Assembly (NCBI GenBank): GCA_009920585.1
Contig: RFZT01000141.1
Location: forward strand, 1 to 6,511
Direction of reading: 5' to 3'
From: a bacterium
GTDB lineage: Bacteria; Verrucomicrobiota; Verrucomicrobiia; Chthoniobacterales; Terrimicrobiaceae
Length of the DNA: 6,511 nucleotides
Numbering within the stretch: the stretch's first letter is position 1; every line of letters starts with the position of its first letter. Under the pieces are notes generated by a model. The model did no database searches. It saw only the letters and a list, made by a program, of their open reading frames with translations, and was not told the DNA's origin. Below, piece by piece: positions 1 to 6,047 of this stretch. The position numbers were made by a program, and so were the translations under genes.

Positions 1-810
1 CCCCTCTCTCCAGCGACGAAGCCAGAAACCACGGAAGGAAATGTTTTTAAAAATCAGCAACCCATTAGGGATTTTGAGGGGTTGGCGACCCATGGCCCCA
101 TACGTCACATGAGGAGATCCTGGAGCGAGCGCGTTCGCGATATTGAGTGCACTTGATCCCCCAACGGCATTCAGCGCCAACCTTGGCAGTTCGCCACCAC
201 AAAGACGAACCGCTTCGGTGCGAAGATCCACATCCTCAAGAACGACAACATCCGCACCGATACACTGAAGCTCGGCAATCAACTCCGGACGTCGAACGAC
301 ATTGAGCGTACGGAATCCAAGTGCCTTGGCGAGTTGGATGACGGCGCGTCCGACCCCAGAATTTGCGGCATTTTGGACAATCCAGTCACCGCTTTTGAGT
401 TGGGTGAAATCGTGCATCATTCTCCAAGCTGTGGCGGGATTGACGCTGAGCATAGCGGCCTGCCATGGGTCGATACCGACGGGAAGAGGGATCACATCAG
501 CGGCCGAAACTCGCATTTCGGTCGTCCAAGTACCTGTTCGCAGGACGATCGCCGGAGTGCCGATCGTGAGCCCCTCGACGTTTGAACCGATTTGAGAAAT
601 AATTCCGCAACCTTCATTGCCAATTGTAGATGGAAGAGGAGGCAACTCACCATACGTGCCCTCAATGACATTGAGGTCCGCAGGATTCACGGACGCCGCC
701 AGCATGCTAAGTACGACTTCGCCGGATTCCGGTGGTGAAGATGGCACTTCCTGAATGGCTAAAGCGGCGGGATTAGCTGCGAATTCCAAGAGACGGCAAG
801 CGAGCGGCAT
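1..810 (-). CDS. MDR-family 2-enoyl thioester reductase-like oxidoreductase (3' end outside window)
   Basis: The minus strand is open from an ATG at 810 to the window edge, giving 270 residues without a stop. An in-frame TAG just upstream of the ATG rules out a longer start. The protein belongs to the zinc-independent medium-chain dehydrogenase/reductases and looks most like the MECR/Etr1 type, which reduces trans-2-enoyl-ACP or -CoA with NADPH. Visible features are a GroES-like N-terminal domain with NPADLNVIEGTY at 42-53, where Tyr53 sits where the catalytic Tyr of Etr1 is found; GNEGCG at 64-69; SVNPATAWRMM at 122-132; and the nucleotide-binding stretch QNAANSGVGRAVIQLAK at 146-162, followed by NVVRRP, a basic segment that fits NADPH 2'-phosphate binding. 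Family members have about 330-370 residues, so roughly the last fifth is missing. A general quinone-oxidoreductase role is the main alternative. The enoyl reductase assignment is a family inference. It is divergent from the gene at 921, with no evident functional link. Confidence 0.85.
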   Translation of the reverse strand, partial: MPLACRLLEFAANPAALAIQEVPSSPPESGEVVLSMLAASVNPADLNVIEGTYGELPPLPSTIGNEGCGIISQIGSNVEGLTIGTPAIVLRTGTWTTEMRVSAADVIPLPVGIDPWQAAMLSVNPATAWRMMHDFTQLKSGDWIVQNAANSGVGRAVIQLAKALGFRTLNVVRRPELIAELQCIGADVVVLEDVDLRTEAVRLCGGELPRLALNAVGGSSALNIANALAPGSPHVTYGAMGRQPLKIPNGLLIFKNISFRGFWLRRWREG

Positions 811-920
811 ATGGGAAGGTCTAATCTAAAAAAAGCGATTTGGACAGCACGGGCGGTCAATGAAGAAAAAGCCCACCTCTGAACAAAATTCTGCTGTGAA
901 TTAGCGAGAGTCAATGCAGG
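811..920. promoter_or_regulatory. Divergent intergenic spacer, presumed two promoters
   Basis: This 110-base gap separates two genes that point away from each other, so both promoters should lie here. No convincing -35/-10 pair could be picked by eye on either strand. The minus-strand leader before the ATG at 810 contains a run of seven T and has no clear Shine-Dalgarno motif. On the plus strand a purine stretch, GAGAG at 906-910, lies ten bases before the TTG at 921. A 14-codon reading frame (ATG 860 to TAG 902-904, beginning MKKK) lies inside the gap. Nothing supports its being a gene. Confidence 0.4.
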
Positions 921-2888
921 TTGCTAAAGAACGAGCACACCATTGTGAAATTTACCGGCGAACACCCCGCATTTATTTTGACCAAACTTTGCCCTTATCT
1001 GCTCATGCTTATACTGGCATCTCCAGTGGGATTGCAATCCGCTTGGGGATACAATTTGGAATCCCCTCCGACGAATTCGGATATAGCGAGTCTCGCGAAT
1101 GAGGGCTTTGAAAACGCCCGAAACCATTTGGAAAGCGAGCTCGCCGGTTACTATAAACCTGGAGATCAAAAAAAAGCCAACCCAGCGAGCGCAGCCGCAT
1201 TTGTCGAATGGCTCGACCTATGGCGCTGGTGCGAACTCCTCTCCCGTGAGGCTTCCACTGAAAATGCCGCCCTCGTTCAACGGCACTTTTGCCGACGCCC
1301 AAATACAGCCGAGCTGATTTTTGTGTCTCCCGGGCTGACTCCCCCGCCGGATGCCATCCTGATCTCACTCGAGGAAGCCTCACGAATGGCGAGCGCTCCT
1401 GAAATCCGCCGCACGTTACAGGATAACGCGTTACCATCAGGCTCTTCCTTAGATGGAGGTCTTCTGAGTGAGTTTGCCGGGAAAAGTTTGGCTTTCGAAG
1501 CCCTGGCCGACTCTGGATTCCTTCGGGCCTTTTTTACCACCTGCGATGACCGCGACTTTTTCCCATTAGTCTTAAAAAACCTCCGCGCAATTCGAGAAGC
1601 TTACCCCAACCAATGGCGCGAATATGCCAATCTCGCGATTGCCATCGCCTTCGTGTCCGACTCCGCTGTTCCTTCATTCTGGCCCCATCACCAAGTCCCA
1701 TCCGATTTAGTGCCAAAGGAGATCGCCTCTCCGGAAGTGCAATTTGGTCGCTGGGTTGAGGCGAATGAATCCCACAAGCTCCTTCTTGATCTTCGCCGAT
1801 TTTCGCCAACTGAACTCAAATTCGTCGTCGATGCGTTCATCACCCCCGCCGAGATGACATGGGCTCAAAAGAAAATCCGGTTGCGGCCGGGGAATTTTGA
1901 TCAGGCCTTTTCGATGGTCCGATATAGAGATGAACGCATCACATCTAAAAAATACGTTTGGGAATATGGCCCATACACATTGGCCGCTATTGAGAAAAGC
2001 GGGGGAATCTGCATTGACCAAGCCTATCACGCCGCTCTTTGCGGCAAGTCTCTAGGTCTTCCCACTATTATGTTCAGCGGTCAAGGTTCCAATGGGGGGC
2101 ATGCTTGGTTTGGCTACATGAGCAGCACAAGTAAGTGGGAGTTAAACTGCGGCCGGGATTCCTCGCAAAACCTGGTGACAGGAACAGCCCTTGATCCGCA
2201 GACTTGGCAACCAGTGAGTGATCACGACATCCAGCAACTCGCCGCCCGATTCCGCGAAAGACCGGAGTTTCTAGCTTCGATGAGTGCACTTGCCATGGCT
2301 GAAATATTTGAGCATGCAGGCCGCCTTGATGACGCCCGCTTAGCACTCGAGAATGCCACGCGCGTCTGCCCAGAAAACCCCGTCGCCTGGAGTCGTTTTG
2401 GCGATTTTTCGGATAGGGTGAAGGCCCCAATCAACGACCGGATTCAACTCCACGAGCAAGCGATTAAGGCTCTCAGCCGAAATCCGGATTCCAAAGTCCA
2501 CCACCAACAGGCCCTAGCGACCCTTCAACGAGAAACTGGGAAATCCCTAGACGCAGCGAAGACGGAGAACCTGATACTGACCCAAAACTTAAACTCCCGC
2601 ACGGACCTTAGCTGCGAAGTCGCGGCAACTCGCGTGCAAGCAGCATTGGAGGCTGGCGGCGTCAACAAAGGCGCAATGGAATTCCACAAACAACTTCAAT
2701 CCATAGGCAAAGCTGGAGGCGGCAATTTCGTCAACCAAGTCGGCGTTCCCTTCGTCAACGCTCTGATCGAAAAAGGAAGCAAGGTGCGGGCCCTCCGAAC
2801 AGTCGAAATCATGAGGCAGAAATTTCAGCCACTGAAGTCGAGTCCCTTGGACTTGCAGTTACTGGCCATGGCCAAGGCCTGCAAATAG
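921..2888 (+). CDS. Exported transglutaminase-like protein with TPR-like C-terminal region
   Basis: This 655-residue protein is not one I can name. The N-terminus has a short polar stretch and then a hydrophobic core (about residues 23-38) ending near SAWG, which fits a signal peptide. Residues about 45-330 match nothing I recognise. The segment from about 350 to 415 resembles a transglutaminase/papain-like core: GGICIDQAYHA with Cys364, GGHAWFGYM with His394, and WELNCGR with Asn409 in the third triad position, where transglutaminases usually have Asp. Residues about 451-495 look like a TPR unit (LAMAEIFEHAGRLDDARLAL), with further helical, Ala-rich sequence to the end. An extracytoplasmic peptidase, amidase or cross-linking role is possible, and the substrate is unknown. 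The TTG at 921 is the first usual start after an in-frame TGA at 897-899. A GTG at 945 would give a more typical signal peptide and is a real alternative. No ATG occurs before residue 29. The gene appears monocistronic and ends at a terminator. Confidence 0.75.
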   Translation: MLKNEHTIVKFTGEHPAFILTKLCPYLLMLILASPVGLQSAWGYNLESPPTNSDIASLANEGFENARNHLESELAGYYKPGDQKKANPASAAAFVEWLDLWRWCELLSREASTENAALVQRHFCRRPNTAELIFVSPGLTPPPDAILISLEEASRMASAPEIRRTLQDNALPSGSSLDGGLLSEFAGKSLAFEALADSGFLRAFFTTCDDRDFFPLVLKNLRAIREAYPNQWREYANLAIAIAFVSDSAVPSFWPHHQVPSDLVPKEIASPEVQFGRWVEANESHKLLLDLRRFSPTELKFVVDAFITPAEMTWAQKKIRLRPGNFDQAFSMVRYRDERITSKKYVWEYGPYTLAAIEKSGGICIDQAYHAALCGKSLGLPTIMFSGQGSNGGHAWFGYMSSTSKWELNCGRDSSQNLVTGTALDPQTWQPVSDHDIQQLAARFRERPEFLASMSALAMAEIFEHAGRLDDARLALENATRVCPENPVAWSRFGDFSDRVKAPINDRIQLHEQAIKALSRNPDSKVHHQQALATLQRETGKSLDAAKTENLILTQNLNSRTDLSCEVAATRVQAALEAGGVNKGAMEFHKQLQSIGKAGGGNFVNQVGVPFVNALIEKGSKVRALRTVEIMRQKFQPLKSSPLDLQLLAMAKACK

Positions 2889-2919
2889 ACCCGATTCGAG
2901 AGTCGTTTAAGAACAAAAA

Positions 2920-2961
2920 GGCCTGCTCCCTCAAAGTGAGAGAGCAGGCCCATTTTGTTTT
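2920..2961. terminator. Bidirectional rho-independent terminator between convergent genes
   Basis: A perfect 9-bp GC-rich stem (GGCCTGCTC at 2920-2928 with GAGCAGGCC at 2942-2950) continues after one C/A mismatch with three more pairs (2930-2932 with 2938-2940), closing a 5-base loop. On the plus strand it is followed by TTTTGTTTT (2953-2961), which suits termination of the gene ending at 2888. On the minus strand it is followed by five T (complement of 2915-2919), which suits termination of the aldolase/dehydrogenase gene, whose stop lies only 14 bases before the stem. The symmetry makes it a shared terminator. Confidence 0.88.
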
Positions 2962-2964
2962 GTA

Positions 2965-5196
2965 TTATCTCAAGAAGGCTTCGTGCAAACCACCATCAAC
3001 CGTGATGATCTGACCTGTTGTCTTGGACAACTTCTCCGTAACCAAGAGGCAATAAGCCTCGGCTTGATCCGCAGGCGTGATCGGAGAACGGGTGAGCGTG
3101 CGATCCGCATAGAACTGCGCGAGCTTCGTGGTGAGAGAGTCCGTAGGTTCATCATCGGTGTAGGCGATGCCGTATTTCGCAAGGGATCCAATAACACGAT
3201 CCCTTGGGAACATCGCGCTGCCTTGAACGACGGTCGCCGGAGCGACGCCGTTGACGCGAACCAGCGGGGATAGCTCCATAGCCAACTCGCGAACGAGGTG
3301 GTTGGCGGCTGCCTTCGAGGTATCGTAAGCGATACTGCCCTTCTTGGCCACGGCAGCATTGGCGCTAGTGGTGAGAACCATCGAGCCACGCAATCCCTGA
3401 TCGCGGAAGTTTCTCGAAGCTTCATCAGCAACGAGGTAGCTGCCAGTAACGTTGATGCCAAAGGTGAGCGCCCATTTGTCGTCTGGGATGTGACCTGTCG
3501 TGTCGCTTGGAACAAAGATGCCCGCTGTGACAATGATGGAATCAAATCCACCATAGGCCAAAATCACTTGGTCCAACATGGCGCGAATGCTGTCGCGCTT
3601 GGTGATATCCGCACCGATGCCGATGGCTGGGCCACAGGCGGAAATACCGGTTCCGGCAACACCAATGCCAAGACCTGTTTTTTTCAGGATTTCGTCGGCT
3701 GTGCTTTGGGCTGCGGCGGCATTGAGATCCACGCAAACGATGTGAGCCCCTTCAGGAATGAGTCGCAGAGCTGTTTCGCGGCCGATACCGCTACCGGCAC
3801 CGATCACAATAGCCACACGACCAGCCAAATCCTTGTCGGCAGGCATACGCTGGAGCTTGGCTTCCTCTAACGCCCAATACTCGATGTCGAATGCTTCTTG
3901 AGCCGGCAACGAAATGTAGCCCCCGATAGCTTCGGAACCACGCATCACTTCGACGGCGCAGTTGTAAAACTCGGCCGTCACTCGGGATTCGGATTTGTCT
4001 TTGCCGAAAGCGATCATACCGAGACCTGCGATCAGAATCACCGTGGGGTTCGGGTCGCGCATCGCTGGCGATGCTGGACGCTTGCAGGCATTGTAATAGG
4101 CGGCGTAATCCGCGCGGTATTTTTCCAGACCTGCTGTGAGCTGGGCCTTGAGGCTGGCAACGATATCCTCAACCGAGGAATCCGCAGATGGGGCCTTGCC
4201 GATGTAAAGGGGCTTGATTTTCGTGCGAAGGAAATGGTCCGGGCAGCTTGTTCCAAGTTCCGCAAGACGGGGGGCGTCTTTGGAGTTCACGAAGCGCAAG
4301 ATTTTTGAGTCGTCTTGGATCGTCGCAATGAAGCGCCTCTTTTTGCTCACCTGACCGCGGAGCCAAGGCAGAAGTTCTGCGAACACTTGCTGGCGCTTTT
4401 CTTCAGGAAGTGCGGACTGCACTGAGCCACCGAAGATGGCGGCTTCGCCACCGCGTTCTTCTTGTTTTTTCTCAATGTAGGCGGCGGCTTTGTCGATCAA
4501 CTCCAGAGTGAGTTCGTAGCACTCGCGACCGGTATTCGCCCAGTTGATGAGGCCGTGCTGGCCCATGATGAATCCTTTAGCCTGCGGGTGTTGTTTGCAG
4601 GCTTCTTGCATAGCCAACCCGAGCTCAAAACCAGGGCGCATCCAAGGAATGTGAACGACCTCGTCACCATAGATCGCTTTCGTCACCTCAATGCTATTTG
4701 CACAAGCGGCAACCGAGATAGCGGCATTTGGGTGGGTGTGATCAACGTGCGCGTGCGGAATGAAGCTGTGCAACGGCGTGTCGATGGAAGATGGACGCGG
4801 GTTGAGGTTGAATGTGCAATGCGAGAACATGGCGACCATATCGTCCTCGGCTTGCGATTTGATCCCCTTGTCTGGACGGGATGCATAAAGTTTTTGAAGT
4901 CCGAGAAGCTTGGACTGGTACAGAGAGGAGAAATTTTCTTTCTTGGACGTACGAAGATCGCCGCCCGATCCCTTCACCCAAAGAACCTCGAGTTCTTCAC
5001 CGGTGACGGGGTCTTTGTCTTTGATTTTTGAGGAAGTATTTCCACCGCCGGTATTGGTGATGCGTTGATCAGTGCCGAGGCAGTTAGAACGGTGAATCAG
5101 TTCTTCGACCGAATTGGGAGCCACGGGATCCGTGGGGGCCCAATGCGCTGTGACGTGCTTGTATTTGCTGTTTGCTGCTGGGTTTGTAGATGACAT
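2965..5196 (-). CDS. rhaEW: Bifunctional L-rhamnulose-1-phosphate aldolase / L-lactaldehyde dehydrogenase (class II aldolase-SDR fusion)
   Basis: This 743-residue cytoplasmic fusion enzyme catalyses the last two steps of phosphorylated L-rhamnose breakdown. The aldolase half gives dihydroxyacetone phosphate and L-lactaldehyde, and the dehydrogenase half oxidises lactaldehyde to L-lactate. The aldolase domain (about 25-300) shows GGGNTSSK at 50-57, GSGGDL at 76-81, a His-rich metal site HAHVDHTH at 148-155, and a further probable metal ligand, His214, in GQHGLINW. A linker (about 300-455) contains the family's GKDK and EAFDIEYWALEEAKLQRMP segments. The short-chain dehydrogenase domain has the NAD motif GAGSGIG at 466-472, Ser611, Tyr624-x3-Lys628 and the C-terminal TGQIITVDGG, so all catalytic residues are present. 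Bacillus subtilis RhaEW (YuxG) is the known model and is slightly shorter. I chose the ATG at 5196 because AAGGA lies ten bases upstream and MSS is a family-like start. In-frame ATGs at 5217 and 5268 are possible, but the latter would run into the divergent regulator's region. The neighbouring rhamnulokinase supports rhamnose over fucose as substrate. Confidence 0.93.
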   Translation of the reverse strand: MSSTNPAANSKYKHVTAHWAPTDPVAPNSVEELIHRSNCLGTDQRITNTGGGNTSSKIKDKDPVTGEELEVLWVKGSGGDLRTSKKENFSSLYQSKLLGLQKLYASRPDKGIKSQAEDDMVAMFSHCTFNLNPRPSSIDTPLHSFIPHAHVDHTHPNAAISVAACANSIEVTKAIYGDEVVHIPWMRPGFELGLAMQEACKQHPQAKGFIMGQHGLINWANTGRECYELTLELIDKAAAYIEKKQEERGGEAAIFGGSVQSALPEEKRQQVFAELLPWLRGQVSKKRRFIATIQDDSKILRFVNSKDAPRLAELGTSCPDHFLRTKIKPLYIGKAPSADSSVEDIVASLKAQLTAGLEKYRADYAAYYNACKRPASPAMRDPNPTVILIAGLGMIAFGKDKSESRVTAEFYNCAVEVMRGSEAIGGYISLPAQEAFDIEYWALEEAKLQRMPADKDLAGRVAIVIGAGSGIGRETALRLIPEGAHIVCVDLNAAAAQSTADEILKKTGLGIGVAGTGISACGPAIGIGADITKRDSIRAMLDQVILAYGGFDSIIVTAGIFVPSDTTGHIPDDKWALTFGINVTGSYLVADEASRNFRDQGLRGSMVLTTSANAAVAKKGSIAYDTSKAAANHLVRELAMELSPLVRVNGVAPATVVQGSAMFPRDRVIGSLAKYGIAYTDDEPTDSLTTKLAQFYADRTLTRSPITPADQAEAYCLLVTEKLSKTTGQIITVDGGLHEAFLR

Positions 5197-5206
5197 GGAA
5201 ATGGCA

Positions 5207-5211
5207 TCCTT
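5207..5211 (-). promoter_or_regulatory. Ribosome binding site favouring the rhaEW start at 5196
   Basis: Read on the minus strand this is AAGGA, ten bases before the ATG at 5196. A similar AAGG (complement of 5227-5230) lies nine bases before the alternative ATG at 5217, so the choice between these two starts, 7 codons apart, is a preference and not proven. Confidence 0.5.
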
Positions 5212-5256
5212 CAACATTTTGAATTGCCTTGCAAGAAAAAACGGATACAAACAAAG

Positions 5257-5276
5257 ATATTCCCACATATTCCCAC
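5257..5276 (+). repeat. Perfect tandem repeat of ATATTCCCAC (2 x 10 bp), candidate operator
   Basis: Two identical abutting 10-base units occupy 5257-5266 and 5267-5276, immediately before the ATG at 5277. The spacing of about one helical turn would put both copies on the same DNA face, which suits binding by a dimer or tetramer. The unit occupies the place where a Shine-Dalgarno sequence would be expected, and none is visible. The operator role is inference. Confidence 0.85.
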
Positions 5277-6047
5277 ATGCTCGCCCTTGAACGCCATCGC
5301 ACTTTGCTTCAGCACCTGAACTCCAACGGGAGTTTACGCACGACTGAAATCGCGAAGGAACTCGGCGTTACCGAGGAGACAGTTCGCCGAGATTTTGAAA
5401 AACTAGAGCAGGCGGGAGCATTGAAACGCTCGCATGGGGGCGCCATGCCTATCGACTCCAGCCGCTTGGACTTTACCCGACGAGTGCGCGCGGAACAAAA
5501 TGCGACAGCAAAAGCCCTGATCGCCAAGGCGGCCTTGGCTCATATTCAGCCAGGGAAGACTCTTTACTTTGATGCGAGCACGACGGTGCATGAACTGGCT
5601 ATTCGAATGCCGGATCAACCGGTGACAATTCTTACGAACGCACTGCAAACTGCACTCGTTCTTTCAGAAAAACCTTCCGTGAGAGTCGTTGTCCTTGGCG
5701 GCAACTTGAGTTCTACGTCCCTCTCCTGTACTGGGTGGGGCACAGACATTGGATTGGAGACGCACCGTATCGATGCCGCATTCATTTCCTGCCGAGGAAT
5801 TGATCCTGAAAAAGGATTGAGTGAAGCCACGGAAGAACAGTGCCGAACTAAGAATCGCATCGTCAAACTCGCCGGAGAAGTTTTCCTCCTCGCCGACAAA
5901 TCAAAAACCGGACTGGCATCGAGTTACTTTTTTGCTCATAATTCGGATGTGAATCTTTGGATTACCGACTCACTCCCCGACTCACATATTTACACCTCTC
6001 TTCTCTCGCAGGGAATGCGAGTGGAGGTTGCTGACGAAAACTTATGA
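5277..6047 (+). CDS. DeoR-family transcriptional regulator, probable rhamnose operon repressor (RhaR-like)
   Basis: This 256-residue cytoplasmic DNA-binding protein has the usual DeoR length and layout. The N-terminal winged helix-turn-helix has TTEIAKELGVTEETVRRDFEKLE at 22-44 as helix-turn-helix, followed by the conserved HGGA at 53-56. The C-terminal sugar-phosphate-sensing domain shows DASTT at 99-103, TNALQ at 120-124, VVLGGNL at 138-144, GIDPEKGLSEATEEQ at 174-188 with Lys192, and LADKSK at 205-210, so the effector-binding elements look intact. The effector is probably a phosphorylated rhamnose intermediate such as rhamnulose-1-phosphate, as proposed for similar regulators; this is inferred from the neighbours. 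The ATG at 5277 starts the protein where DeoR members normally begin (LALERHR). A TTG at 5229 would add 16 residues of non-family sequence encoded by the promoter region and is less likely. No clear Shine-Dalgarno precedes either start. The gene is divergent from rhaEW and its stop overlaps the rhaB start. Confidence 0.9.
   Translation: MLALERHRTLLQHLNSNGSLRTTEIAKELGVTEETVRRDFEKLEQAGALKRSHGGAMPIDSSRLDFTRRVRAEQNATAKALIAKAALAHIQPGKTLYFDASTTVHELAIRMPDQPVTILTNALQTALVLSEKPSVRVVVLGGNLSSTSLSCTGWGTDIGLETHRIDAAFISCRGIDPEKGLSEATEEQCRTKNRIVKLAGEVFLLADKSKTGLASSYFFAHNSDVNLWITDSLPDSHIYTSLLSQGMRVEVADENL

Larger units (their letters stand above)
5197..5276. promoter_or_regulatory. Divergent promoter/operator region between rhaEW and the DeoR regulator
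   Basis: This 80-base spacer must hold the promoters for both rhaEW (minus) and the regulator-rhaB pair (plus). Three symmetric or repeated elements are visible: an inverted repeat TTCAA-4-TTGAA (5210-5223), an 8-bp palindrome CTTGCAAG (5228-5235), and a perfect 10-bp tandem repeat (5257-5276) that ends at the regulator's ATG. DeoR-family repressors commonly bind repeated sites in the promoters of their own operons, so one or more of these is a plausible operator. No confident -35/-10 pair was found on either strand. Confidence 0.6.

Noticed and set aside
302..595. Plus-strand open frames of 97 and 83 codons
   Set aside because: They lie antisense to the well-supported reductase gene on the minus strand, and their translations have no domain-like character.
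860..904. 14-codon frame beginning MKKK, possible leader peptide
   Set aside because: It has no convincing ribosome site, no attenuator-like hairpin and no run of regulatory codons, and it ends before the main start. Chance is the simplest reading.
914..1102. ATG-initiated 62-codon frame overlapping the start of the exported protein
   Set aside because: It runs out of frame with the long gene and lacks a hydrophobic or domain-like segment. It was kept only as a possible hint of an indel.
2920..2950. Hairpin as a repeat-element end or integron-type site
   Set aside because: The T-rich flanks on both sides and the placement between convergent stops are fully explained by a bidirectional terminator.
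3298..3870. Plus-strand 190-codon open frame
   Set aside because: It is antisense to the dehydrogenase domain of RhaEW, whose catalytic motifs are all intact; the translation is low in recognisable motifs.
4462..5031. Plus-strand 189-codon open frame
   Set aside because: It is antisense to the aldolase domain, including its metal-binding His cluster, so its openness is explained by codon bias on the real strand.
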